A stretch of 64,000 nt of DNA. It comes from Porticoccus sp963974675 (lineage in GTDB: Bacteria > Pseudomonadota > Gammaproteobacteria > Pseudomonadales > Porticoccaceae). The stretch spans positions 60,649-124,648 of the forward strand of contig CAXBDQ010000003.1 of assembly GCA_963974675.1 (NCBI GenBank). Direction: 5' to 3'. How positions within the stretch are numbered: position 1 is the stretch's first letter; each line of letters starts with the position of its first letter. Below the pieces are notes generated by a model. It was not told the origin of the DNA and made no database searches. It saw only the letters and a list, made by a program, of their open reading frames with translations. Positions 23,661 to 32,071 of this stretch are shown one piece after another. Both the position numbers and the translations under genes were made by a program.

Positions 23661-25256
23661 ATGTCAAACTACACCCAAGACATCGACGCAGCCGCAGCGC
23701 TATGCAAAACCAACGGTAGCGCATGGAATGCGATCAACCCTGAATCTGTAGCTCGTATGCGCGCTCAAAACCACTTCAAAACTGGTTTAGATATCGCGAA
23801 ATACACCGCAGACATCATGCGTAAAGATATGGCGGCATACGATGCTGATACCTCTAAGTACACTCAGTCACTGGGTTGCTGGCATGGCTTTATCGGTCAA
23901 CAAAAAATGATTTCTATCAAGAAACATTTTGATGGAAATACTGACCGTCGTTACTTGTACCTTTCTGGTTGGATGGTTGCTGCACTGCGTTCTGAATTTG
24001 GTCCTCTGCCTGATCAATCCATGCATGAAAAAACTTCTGTTGCTAGCCTAATCGGTGAGCTGTACACCTTCCTACGTCAAGCTGATGCACGTGAACTGGG
24101 CGGCCTTTTCCGCAAATTAGATGCAGCACGTGATGCTGGCGATGCCGCTAAAGAAAAAGAAGTGCAAGCAGCCATCGATGGTCACAGAACTCATGTTGTA
24201 CCTATCATCGCTGATATCGATGCGGGTTTTGGTAACGCTGAAGCGACTTACCTGATGGCCAAGCAAATGATCGAAGCCGGTGCTTGCTGTATTCAAATCG
24301 AAAACCAAGTGTCTGACGAAAAGCAATGTGGCCACCAAGACGGCAAAGTAACGGTTCCTCACGAAGACTTCCTAGCTAAAATCCGCGCTGTGCGTTACGC
24401 ATTCCTTGAGCTGGGCGTAGACAATGGTGTCATCGTTGCCCGTACTGACTCCTTGGGTGCTGGCTTAACCAAGCAAATCGCTGTCACTAAAGAGCCCGGT
24501 GATCTGGGTGACCAATACAACTCGTTCCTGGATTGTGAAGAAGTTAACGCCTCTGATTTAGCCAACGGTGATGTTGTTATCAATCGTGGCGGCAAATTAC
24601 TGCGCCCTAAGCGTTTGCCTTCTAACTTGTTCCAGTTTAAGAAAGGTACTGGCGAAGCGCGCTGTATCTTAGATAGCATCACTTCTTTGCAGAATGGCGC
24701 TGACTTGATTTGGATCGAAACGGAGAAACCTCACGTTTCACAGATCGGTGGCATGATGGACGAGATTCGCAAGACCGTTCCTGACGCTAAGCTGGTTTAC
24801 AACAACAGCCCATCATTCAACTGGACCCTGAACTTTCGTCAGCAAATCTTTGATGCGATGGTTGAAGAAGGAAAAGACGTTTCTGCTTACGATCGCGCCA
24901 ACCTGATGAGCGTAGACTATGATGAAACTGAATTATCTATTGCTGCTGATGAAAAGATCCGCACCTTCCAAGCTGATGCAGCTCGTGAAGCAGGCATCTT
25001 CCATCACCTGATCACTCTGCCTACTTATCACACAGCGGCATTGTCTACAGACAATCTGGCTAAAGAATACTTTGGTGATAAAGGTATGCTTGGTTATGTC
25101 GAAGGCGTACAGCGTAAAGAAATCCGCCAAGGTATCGCCTGTGTTAAGCACCAAAACATGGCCGGTTCTGACATGGGTGATGATCACAAAGAATACTTTG
25201 CCGGTGAAGCTGCACTGAAAGCTTCAGGTAAAGACAACACCATGAACCAATTCTAA
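23661..25256 (+). CDS. aceA: Isocitrate lyase
   Basis: Splits isocitrate to succinate and glyoxylate, the first step of the glyoxylate shunt. The start at 23661 (MSNYTQDIDAAAALCK) has a strong GGAAGG site and gives 531 residues, the long form found in Pseudomonas and Acinetobacter; an upstream in-frame extension of 20 residues is rejected. The catalytic loop appears as EKQCGHQDGKV with Cys223. DIDAGFGN and TLPTYHTAAL are further motifs. Codon choice looks more biased than in neighbouring genes, suggesting high expression. An intrinsic terminator follows. Confidence 0.96.
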   Translation: MSNYTQDIDAAAALCKTNGSAWNAINPESVARMRAQNHFKTGLDIAKYTADIMRKDMAAYDADTSKYTQSLGCWHGFIGQQKMISIKKHFDGNTDRRYLYLSGWMVAALRSEFGPLPDQSMHEKTSVASLIGELYTFLRQADARELGGLFRKLDAARDAGDAAKEKEVQAAIDGHRTHVVPIIADIDAGFGNAEATYLMAKQMIEAGACCIQIENQVSDEKQCGHQDGKVTVPHEDFLAKIRAVRYAFLELGVDNGVIVARTDSLGAGLTKQIAVTKEPGDLGDQYNSFLDCEEVNASDLANGDVVINRGGKLLRPKRLPSNLFQFKKGTGEARCILDSITSLQNGADLIWIETEKPHVSQIGGMMDEIRKTVPDAKLVYNNSPSFNWTLNFRQQIFDAMVEEGKDVSAYDRANLMSVDYDETELSIAADEKIRTFQADAAREAGIFHHLITLPTYHTAALSTDNLAKEYFGDKGMLGYVEGVQRKEIRQGIACVKHQNMAGSDMGDDHKEYFAGEAALKASGKDNTMNQF

Positions 25257-25289
25257 GTTTATTCACCTTATCCTTTTTAAGGATTATTT

Positions 25290-25318
25290 AAGGGGTTGCG
25301 AAAGCACCCCTTTTTTTT
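25290..25318 (+). terminator. Intrinsic terminator after aceA
   Basis: Stem AAGGGGTTGC / GCACCCCTT with a GAAA tetraloop and one bulged base, followed by eight T residues, 34 bases after the aceA stop. Confidence 0.88.
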
Positions 25319-25368
25319 GCTCAAAATAAGGTAAAGATAAAAAACACAACCACACGATATATAAAATA

Positions 25369-25698
25369 CTATTTCATAATCTGGCTATGTAGATAATCTG
25401 CTAAATATGCTCTTTCCTCATCCGTAAAATTTTCAAATGATGGCATCTCTCTATGCTGTCCACTGCCTTTAATCCATTCCATCAATTCGTACTGAGATTT
25501 ACGTGTGAGCAATGTAGCCGGAATACGTTTTAAATAATCCCCACGTCCGGTTCTGGGGTGACATTCCGAACAGTTTTCCTGAAAAAGTTTTTCTCCTGCC
25601 GTTATTGCCACCGAGGTTGCAGTTGGCGCTTTATCGTCACTACAACCTGAAAGCGCTGTTACAGCAACAGCAATTAATATTGAACGCTTATATTTCAT
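25369..25698 (-). CDS. Lipoprotein c-type cytochrome
   Basis: A 109-residue monohaem cytochrome c predicted to be lipid-anchored and periplasm-facing. The lipobox LSGC ends the signal peptide (MKYKRSILIAVAVTALSGC), and the haem site NCSECH lies about 35 residues later; a Met in REMPSFENFTDEE is the likely sixth ligand. I start at 25698 because AAGGAGAAGAGTG precedes that ATG; a longer form would destroy the signal peptide. It may belong to the same transcript as the upstream cytochrome b561 gene, though 167 bases separate them. Confidence 0.82.
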   Translation of the reverse strand: MKYKRSILIAVAVTALSGCSDDKAPTATSVAITAGEKLFQENCSECHPRTGRGDYLKRIPATLLTRKSQYELMEWIKGSGQHREMPSFENFTDEERAYLADYLHSQIMK

Positions 25699-25865
25699 CA
25701 CTCTTCTCCTTAACAACGGCAAGCTATTCAGCAAAGTTTACACCCAACAAAATTACTTACTAATAATAAACAATGTACACCAAACTCAAAAGGATTGGCT
25801 AAAGCTAATCATTGCATGAATATTATTCACCAGAATACCTCCTCTTCATTATGAGCCTACAGATA

Positions 25866-26417
25866 CTATGATTTTCTTCTTGGCAGCATCCGAAGGAGGG
25901 TTTTATCTTTTAAAAAATAATGATGAAACAATGCAGCTAAGGTATGGAGTGCGATGAGCACATAACCCAAGGTGCCAACAGTTTCGTGAACTTCTTCAAT
26001 AAGTTTGGCTAAATCACGATTTTCTGCCATCAAGGCTGGAAGGGTCACACCATAGAATGGCACTGGTTTTCCTTCTCCACTCAAAATCAACCATCCCATC
26101 AACGGCATACTGATCATTAAAAGATAGAGCGCGATGTGAGTCCATTTAGCGGCAAAAAATTGCCACGATCTTTCTGCAAACAGGCTTTTAGGGGTTGCTT
26201 GTCCCACCCGAACCAACAATCGAATCCAAACTAAAACGAAGACAGAAAGTCCCAGCATGAAATGCCAAGTTTTCAGGGCATCCCTAGGGTCAGACCCTTT
26301 TGGGTAAAACACTCGAAGCTCAATACAGGCATAAACGGCCACTAACAGTAGGAACATTATCCAGTGAAAGCCAATGGAAATCAGCCCATATCGGTCTGCC
26401 GTATTTTTCCAGTTCAT
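25866..26417 (-). CDS. Cytochrome b561 family protein
   Basis: A 183-residue four-helix membrane cytochrome b of the bacterial b561 (CybB) type. Opening NTADRYGLISIGFHWIMFLLL contains the first haem His, and paired histidines occur in KTWHFMLGLSVF, KWTHIALYLLM and IALHTLAALFHHYFLKD. Such proteins oxidise quinol or superoxide at the inner membrane. It lies 45 bases after rraA and before a lipoprotein cytochrome c, which suggests a small redox module. Confidence 0.88.
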   Translation of the reverse strand: MNWKNTADRYGLISIGFHWIMFLLLVAVYACIELRVFYPKGSDPRDALKTWHFMLGLSVFVLVWIRLLVRVGQATPKSLFAERSWQFFAAKWTHIALYLLMISMPLMGWLILSGEGKPVPFYGVTLPALMAENRDLAKLIEEVHETVGTLGYVLIALHTLAALFHHYFLKDKTLLRMLPRRKS

Positions 26418-26462
26418 ATTCTATTCCCTGCTCTTAATGAGGAACTATTTTTCTTTATGAAT

Positions 26463-26954
26463 TCACGAGAGGCTACTTGTTAACGCCTCAGACGAGACAA
26501 TGACACCGTTATTATCGGCATAAACATACTCACCAGGTTTAAAGGTTACACCGCCAAATATTAGGGGAATGTTAAAATCACCAATATTTCGCTTGTCTGT
26601 TTTTAATGGAATACTACCCATTGCTTGTACCCCGAGATCAAGGGAAGCCAAAGCATCTACATCGCGAACACAACCATAAATGATAAAGCCCTCCCAGCCA
26701 TTTCTAACGGCATTTTCTGCAATCATATCGCCTAGCAAAGCCCTACGTAATGATCCGCCACCATCGACAACCATGACCTTTCCATGACCGGGTTTCCCCG
26801 CATACTCTTTCACCAACGAATTGTCTTCATGACACTTTATTGTCACAATTTCACCACCAAAGGTATCTCTGCCACCATAATTCGCCAACATGGGTTCCAA
26901 AACCTTAACAAGATCAGGATAATCATCACATAAATCCGGGGTTGAATAAGACAT
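26463..26954 (-). CDS. rraA: RraA-family protein (ribonuclease E inhibitor or aldolase-like)
   Basis: A 163-residue RraA-fold protein. In E. coli RraA binds RNase E and lowers RNA decay; related proteins are 4-hydroxy-4-methyl-2-oxoglutarate aldolases. Motifs: STPDLCDDYPD, GHGKVMVVDGGGSLRRALLGD and GWEGFIIYGCVRDVD, matching proteobacterial RraA. The GD and RD residues that bind metal in the aldolase branch are present, so both functions stay open. It sits 29 bases after the Rieske gene. Confidence 0.88.
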   Translation of the reverse strand: MSYSTPDLCDDYPDLVKVLEPMLANYGGRDTFGGEIVTIKCHEDNSLVKEYAGKPGHGKVMVVDGGGSLRRALLGDMIAENAVRNGWEGFIIYGCVRDVDALASLDLGVQAMGSIPLKTDKRNIGDFNIPLIFGGVTFKPGEYVYADNNGVIVSSEALTSSLS

Positions 26955-26983
26955 ACTTTCTCCATTTATCAGGGCCAGAAATA

Positions 26984-27301
26984 CTAGCCTATAAAAATTC
27001 CGATTTGCTCACCCTCTTCCACCCAATCATAGTGAACTAAAGCCGGCACGCCAGAAACGATATCACCGCCGAGGGCCTCACCGTTTTCAAGGCGAAAACA
27101 GATCCGGTGTTTTGGACATTCAATACAACCATTAACAAGCTTTGCTTTTTTTAACGGAAACCCATCGTGGGGACAGCGATTATCTATTAACCGCACTAGA
27201 CCACCACTTTGCACCAAGAGTAAATCTTGTCCATTTACCAAAAAACGTTTCGAGTAGCCTTCATGGAGGTTGCAGGTTTTATCTAGAGGGTGAAAGTTCA
27301 T
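26984..27301 (-). CDS. Small Rieske [2Fe-2S] protein
   Basis: A 105-residue single-domain Rieske protein. The cluster ligands are visible as RCPHDGFPL (Cys, His) and, 15-18 residues on, CPKHRICF (Cys, His). There is no signal peptide or membrane helix, so it is a soluble ferredoxin-like protein or an oxygenase electron carrier rather than a bc1 subunit. It heads the presumed operon Rieske-rraA-b561-cytochrome c. The partner enzyme is unknown. Confidence 0.85.
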   Translation of the reverse strand: MNFHPLDKTCNLHEGYSKRFLVNGQDLLLVQSGGLVRLIDNRCPHDGFPLKKAKLVNGCIECPKHRICFRLENGEALGGDIVSGVPALVHYDWVEEGEQIGIFIG

Positions 27302-27510
27302 AGTGATAGTGAGATTGCCACTAACCTTTCAAAGGAGCAATGATTGAAATCAAATACTACACAGCAGCCATATGAATATGGGCCCTTATTCGTCGTCATA
27401 TAGAATTAAATACATCTAATAGGTTTCAATAAAAATGAGATTCCAAGCTTATTAAACATTGCGCTTAACCATGATTGAATTTCCAATGAACTGACGTAGA
27501 CTAGCGCCCC

Positions 27511-28878
27511 ATGCAACAGGTTGAAATTGTCGACTTTCCTTATCGGTCCGATGCCGAACTATTATTTTCCGCTATTCGTCACATGCCCGACGCTATTTGG
27601 CTGGATAGCGGTAAGCCCCGTAGCTTGTATGGACGTTTTGATATTATCAGCGCTCACCCCGAGCAAATATTAGAAACAGTTGGTCACACGACGCGCATTG
27701 TGACGGCTAATAGTACGTCAGTTTCAACTGACGACCCTTTTCTTCTCTGCGAGGAGTTGTTTTCATCCCTAGGCCAGCTTAGTGAACGCTATAACCATTA
27801 CCCTTTTGTCGGCGGACTTGCAGGCTATTTCGGCTATGACTTAGGCCGCTCAACCACACACCAAACTAACCGTTTACCTAAATTCGATAATTTGCCCGAT
27901 ATGCGTGTGGGAAACTATGGCTGGGCTTTAGTGCTCAATCATTCTGCCCAAAAGGCATGGTTGTTTTTTCGCAAAAGTTGCCCCCCATCTTTACGTAAAG
28001 ATGTGATTCATTGCTTGAAACAGGCACCGAAAACTAATTCTGATAAAGAAAAATCGATAGTAAGAGTATTTTCTTCATCCATCGCTAAAAACGATTATCT
28101 AGAAGCTATCGCCAAAATAAAAAACTACATCCTTGCGGGAGATTGCTATCAAGTTAACTTTGCCCAGCATTTTTCTACTGCTTTCGATGGCGATAACTGG
28201 TCGTTATATCAACAGCTTCGTCGAATCCTCCCCTCGCCCTATAGTTGCTTTTACCAGTGGGGGGATAAAAACCAAGCCATACTGAGTCTTTCTCCCGAAC
28301 GTTTTCTAAAACTCTCTATGGGACAAGTAGAAGCCAAACCTATCAAGGGAACCATTCGGCGTGGTAAAACGGTGGAAGAAGATCAGCAGAACGCCATTGA
28401 GCTAATGAATAGCCAAAAAAATCGAGCTGAAAACCTGATGATTGTGGATTTATTGCGTAACGACCTAGGTAAAACCTGTAACCCAGGATCTATTCGAGTT
28501 CCTAAATTATTTGCACTAGAAAGCTTCCCTAATGTTCATCATCTTGTAAGTACCGTCACCGGGACCTTACGCGATAACGAATCCGCTCTATCTCTACTTC
28601 GTGGTTGTTTTCCTGGTGGCTCAATCACGGGTGCCCCGAAAAAGCGTGCCATGGAAATTATTGAAGAGCTGGAAGTCTGCCGTCGCTCAGTCTATTGCGG
28701 AAGTATCGGGTATATCAGTGCCACGGGAAGAATGGATACCAATATTGCCATACGAACTCTGATTGCCGACGGCAAAAAACTCCATTGTTGGGGTGGAGGA
28801 GGTATTGTCTCTGACTCCAACGCAACAGACGAGTATCAAGAGACATTGGATAAAATCAGGGCTTTAATTGAATCCTGA
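27511..28878 (+). CDS. pabB: Aminodeoxychorismate synthase component I
   Basis: Converts chorismate with ammonia from PabA to 4-amino-4-deoxychorismate for folate synthesis. The 455-residue chain has the chorismate-enzyme motifs KPIKGTIRRGKT, ENLMIVDLLRNDLG and PGGSITGAPKKRAMEIIEEL, and the end GGGGIVSDSNATDEYQETL. The Lys of PIKGT is the PabB marker that separates it from anthranilate synthase TrpE. A 24-base hairpin lies right after its stop. It converges on thrH as in Pseudomonas. Confidence 0.92.
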   Translation: MQQVEIVDFPYRSDAELLFSAIRHMPDAIWLDSGKPRSLYGRFDIISAHPEQILETVGHTTRIVTANSTSVSTDDPFLLCEELFSSLGQLSERYNHYPFVGGLAGYFGYDLGRSTTHQTNRLPKFDNLPDMRVGNYGWALVLNHSAQKAWLFFRKSCPPSLRKDVIHCLKQAPKTNSDKEKSIVRVFSSSIAKNDYLEAIAKIKNYILAGDCYQVNFAQHFSTAFDGDNWSLYQQLRRILPSPYSCFYQWGDKNQAILSLSPERFLKLSMGQVEAKPIKGTIRRGKTVEEDQQNAIELMNSQKNRAENLMIVDLLRNDLGKTCNPGSIRVPKLFALESFPNVHHLVSTVTGTLRDNESALSLLRGCFPGGSITGAPKKRAMEIIEELEVCRRSVYCGSIGYISATGRMDTNIAIRTLIADGKKLHCWGGGGIVSDSNATDEYQETLDKIRALIES

Positions 28879-28902
28879 AACCCCTGGGAGTTGCCAAGGG
28901 TT
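28879..28902. other. Hairpin between convergent pabB and thrH
   Basis: Arms AACCCCTGG and CCAAGGGTT with one mismatch and a 6-base loop, beginning at the pabB stop. The T-runs on either side are poor, so termination is possible but not certain. Confidence 0.4.
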
Positions 28903-28945
28903 AAAAGATAGAAGCCCGTTAAATTTACTGCTAGACGATGAAAGC

Positions 28946-29563
28946 TTAAAGGCTTAAGTTTCGGTTGCTGGCTTTCAAAAATTCTTTCTTAAGCGCGTCA
29001 AAATCATGTACTGCCGGAAACTGGGGGAATTCATCAATGACATTTTGTGGCGCATGAAACAAGATGCCGGCATCTGCTTCAGCTAACATGGTGGTATCGT
29101 TATAGGAATCACCAGCGGCAATCGTACGGTAGTACATACTTTTAAAACCCACCACAGCCTGACGCTTGGGATTGGCCTGCCTCAATTTATAATCTGTTAC
29201 ACGACCGTTACCATCCACTTCCAACTTATGACACAACAGTGTTGGAAAACCCAATTGTCGCATGAGTGGTTGAGCAAACTCATAGAAGGTATCGGAAAGA
29301 ATCACCACCTGAAAACGCTCTCGCAGCCAATCCACAAAATCTTTGGCGCCAGCCAATGGGCTCAAGGTCGCAATCACTTCTTGAATCTCGTTTAAACCCA
29401 GACCATTCTGCTCAAGGATATCCAATCGATAACGCATAAGAACATCATAGTCCGGCTCATCACGTGTTGTTCTTTTTAGCGCCTCAATACCGGTTTTTTC
29501 AGCAAAAGCGATCCAAATCTCAGGGATCAATACGCCTTCTAAGTCCAAACATGCGATTTCCAC
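28946..29563 (-). CDS. thrH: Phosphoserine phosphatase / phosphoserine:homoserine phosphotransferase ThrH
   Basis: HAD-superfamily enzyme first described in Pseudomonas; it dephosphorylates phosphoserine and can pass the phosphate to homoserine. Motif I is DLEGVLIPE (nucleophile Asp), motif II VVILSDTFYEF, motif III/IV a Lys in KRQAVVGFKSM and GDSYNDTTML. I start at GTG 29563 (EIACLDLEG follows), preceded by GGAGG at good spacing, giving 205 residues as in ThrH; an ATG 18 bases upstream is also possible. Confidence 0.9.
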   Translation of the reverse strand: MEIACLDLEGVLIPEIWIAFAEKTGIEALKRTTRDEPDYDVLMRYRLDILEQNGLGLNEIQEVIATLSPLAGAKDFVDWLRERFQVVILSDTFYEFAQPLMRQLGFPTLLCHKLEVDGNGRVTDYKLRQANPKRQAVVGFKSMYYRTIAAGDSYNDTTMLAEADAGILFHAPQNVIDEFPQFPAVHDFDALKKEFLKASNRNLSL

Positions 29564-29806
29564 AAGCCATTCCTCCATCATTCAACAACAGATAAAAAGC
29601 CGGCCACTCTAACCAGTTCAGGGAAATTGCGCAACATCACCTCTGCCAACAACTTAAGATAAGGCGTTACAACCTACAACCAGCCCTAATAGCCAGATGT
29701 ATGTGGCATATATGTTCTGATTATTTTTTCTTTAGTGGCGCCTCTGGTATCATTCGCGGCCTTACCAATATGGTCACTAACATCTTAGAGGATATTAAGT
29801 AATCCA

Positions 29807-30538
29807 ATGGCTGAAAATCTTTTATCTACGGTCGATCTGGACCAACAACTTTCCGCACAAACTCCTCAGGAAATCCTAGCGTATGCCCTGAAGGAGTTTG
29901 ACAATGTCGCGATTTCTTTCAGTGGTGCTGAAGATGTCGTTCTTATCGATATGGCCTATAAAATTGCTCCTGAAAAAGTGCAGGTATTTTCCCTTGATAC
30001 TGGCCGACTACATGCGGAAACTTATCGCTTTATCGAAAAAGTCCGCAAACACTACGGGCTTGATATTGATGTCGTCTTTCCAGACGCAAAAGCAGTGAAC
30101 ACTCTGGTTCGCGAAAAAGGTTTGTTTAGTTTTTATGAAGATGACCACAAGGAATGCTGCAGTATTCGTAAAATTGGGCCATTACGCCGCAAGCTTTTAA
30201 CGGTTGATTCGTGGGTTACGGGTCAACGCCGAGACCAGAGTCCTGGTACACGCGCCGCTATTCCAGTGATTCAAGATGACAAAGCCTTTGCTCGACCTGG
30301 GGAGAGCTTGACTAAGTTTAACCCCCTGGCTAATTGGACATCTCAGCAAGTGTGGGATTACATTCGCAGTAATAATGTTCCCTATAACGAACTGCATGAT
30401 CAAGGTTTCATCAGTATTGGTTGCGAGCCCTGCACTCGGCCTACTGGCCCAGGTCAGCACGAACGAGAAGGCCGTTGGTGGTGGGAAGAAGCGACACTTA
30501 AAGAGTGTGGCCTTCACGATGTGAACATTAAAAAATAG
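29807..30538 (+). CDS. cysH: Assimilatory adenylyl-sulfate (APS/PAPS) reductase
   Basis: Reduces activated sulfate to sulfite in cysteine synthesis. The 243-residue protein has the PAPS-reductase motifs SFSGAEDVVLI and SLDTGRLHAETY. Cys117-Cys118 (KECCSIRK) and Cys206/Cys209 (IGCEPCTRP) form the four-cysteine set of [4Fe-4S] APS reductases, which the E. coli PAPS enzyme lacks. So the substrate is probably APS rather than PAPS, as in Pseudomonas. The C-terminal catalytic segment ends ECGLH. Two hairpins follow the stop. Confidence 0.93.
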   Translation: MAENLLSTVDLDQQLSAQTPQEILAYALKEFDNVAISFSGAEDVVLIDMAYKIAPEKVQVFSLDTGRLHAETYRFIEKVRKHYGLDIDVVFPDAKAVNTLVREKGLFSFYEDDHKECCSIRKIGPLRRKLLTVDSWVTGQRRDQSPGTRAAIPVIQDDKAFARPGESLTKFNPLANWTSQQVWDYIRSNNVPYNELHDQGFISIGCEPCTRPTGPGQHEREGRWWWEEATLKECGLHDVNIKK

Positions 30539-30550
30539 CGGTTAACACAC

Positions 30551-30592
30551 CACGGCAGTCAACATATGGGCTGCCGTGACTCAATTAGAGTC
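30551..30592 (+). other. Two consecutive hairpins after cysH
   Basis: First hairpin: arms CACGGCAG and CTGCCGTG around 12 bases. Directly overlapping its foot is a second: GACTC-AATTA-GAGTC. No T-run follows. They separate cysH from the small CxxC-protein gene 31 bases further on and could terminate via Rho, process the mRNA or tune the downstream gene. Confidence 0.5.
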
Positions 30593-30622
30593 ATTAGGCA
30601 TCAGCAGGTAAGGGTTTGAATC

Positions 30623-30958
30623 ATGAGAATCACTTTCGTCAAAAAAATCAATCTGGATGGCAGTTTCTGTAAAAAGTGCGATGAAGTACAACAGAAGATG
30701 AACGCTGCAGGTCAGAACGAACTAATAGATGAGGTTTTAATTGCTGATGAAAGAGACCCCGCCTCTCCAGGAATGGAGCTGGCCTCACTCTACAACGTGG
30801 AGCGCGCACCCTTTTTTTTAGTTGAGCGTGATGGCGAAGCTCCGGAAATTCATACGGTATACTTCAAATTTGTCAAAGAAGTACTCAACCAGAAAACCAA
30901 AGAAGAAGACGAACTAAAAGAAATCCTGAACGACAACCCTGATCTGGATTTTCTTTAA
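30623..30958 (+). CDS. Thioredoxin-like CxxC protein between cysH and cysB
   Basis: A 111-residue cytoplasmic protein whose product I cannot name. It opens MRITFVKKINLDGS and then FCKKCDEVQ, a CxxC at residues 16-19 followed by a helix, then VLIADERDPASPGMELAS and NVERAPFFLVERDG, with a Pro in the cis-Pro position expected of a thioredoxin fold. The tail is acidic (EEDELKEILNDN). A hypothetical gene occupies the same place between cysH and cysB in Pseudomonas, so the link to sulfur assimilation is probably functional. It might act as an electron donor or sensor (inference). Confidence 0.75.
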   Translation: MRITFVKKINLDGSFCKKCDEVQQKMNAAGQNELIDEVLIADERDPASPGMELASLYNVERAPFFLVERDGEAPEIHTVYFKFVKEVLNQKTKEEDELKEILNDNPDLDFL

Positions 30959-30980
30959 TAAATCGTAACAATTTTGCCGC

Positions 30981-31955
30981 TTAGTACTCTGGCAGTTCAA
31001 TCGTGCTGAAAAAAGCCTCCAAGTCATCTCTGGCTCGAATTGAACAGGCTTCATCTACTCGATCACGTGTCAGGTGGGGAGCAAACAGCTCAATAAAATC
31101 GTACATATAGGTTCGTAAATAAGTTCCTCTACGGAAACCAATACTGGTAATGCTGGGCTTAAAGAGATGTTTGGCTTCCAGAGCCACCAGATCACTGTCT
31201 TTCACTGGATCGTAGGCCATATGGGCCACAATCCCAATCCCAAGCCCCAGCCTTACGTAGGTTTTGATCACATCCGCATCTGTGGCGGTAAACACTACCT
31301 TTGGAATCAAGCCTCGGTCATTAAAGGCTTCATCGAGTTTAGAGCGTCCGGTAAAACCAAAAACATAGGTTACCAAGGGGTAATTAGCCACCTCCTCCAA
31401 GGTCAGTGATGGGCTTTGAACAAGAGGGTGATCTTTCGGTACTAATATACAGCGATTCCAGCGGTAGCAAGGCATCATCAGAAGATCGTGGAACAACTCG
31501 AGCGCTTCTGTAGCAATAGCAAAATCTGCTGCACCATCAGCGGCTTGTTCTGAAATTTGAACAGGTGTTCCCTGATGCATATGCAAAGACACATCAGGAT
31601 ATTTATTAATAAACGATTCAATCACTCCTGGGAGAGCATACCGTGCCTGAGTATGAGTTGTAGCGATCGTCAAACTACCTTTACTGGGATTATTATGTTC
31701 TTGGCCTAGTTGTTTAATGCTATCAACCTGCCTCAAAATCTCACCAGCCACCTGAAGAATTTCTTCACCCGCCGGTGTAATTCGCGTCAAGTGTTTACCA
31801 CTGCGGGAAAAAATTTCCACACCCAGCTCATCTTCAAGTAACCGGATCTGTTTACTAATACCCGGTTGCGATGTATATAAACTTTGAGCAGTGGCAGAAA
31901 CATTTAACTCATGATGCGCCACTTCCCAAATATAACGAAGTTGTTGTAATTTCAT
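30981..31955 (-). CDS. cysB: LysR-family regulator CysB
   Basis: CysB activates sulfate-assimilation genes when N-acetylserine accumulates and sulfide is low. The 324-residue chain has the family-specific N-terminal HTH (MKLQQLRYIWEVAHHELNVSATAQSLYTSQPGISKQIR) and the effector domain with LTIATTHTQARYALP and FTATDADVIKTYVRLGLGIGI. These segments distinguish CysB from general LysR proteins. It converges on the CxxC gene and diverges from the TauE-type exporter. Confidence 0.93.
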   Translation of the reverse strand: MKLQQLRYIWEVAHHELNVSATAQSLYTSQPGISKQIRLLEDELGVEIFSRSGKHLTRITPAGEEILQVAGEILRQVDSIKQLGQEHNNPSKGSLTIATTHTQARYALPGVIESFINKYPDVSLHMHQGTPVQISEQAADGAADFAIATEALELFHDLLMMPCYRWNRCILVPKDHPLVQSPSLTLEEVANYPLVTYVFGFTGRSKLDEAFNDRGLIPKVVFTATDADVIKTYVRLGLGIGIVAHMAYDPVKDSDLVALEAKHLFKPSITSIGFRRGTYLRTYMYDFIELFAPHLTRDRVDEACSIRARDDLEAFFSTIELPEY

Positions 31956-32071
31956 TTTCTGACCTTATCTAGACTCTGATGATCTAAAAATATAAAAAAC
32001 TATTACTTTGAAGAATAGATATAAATTGCTAGAGTTGCCAGCCTTTGATATAGATCCGGAATAAAAAGACG

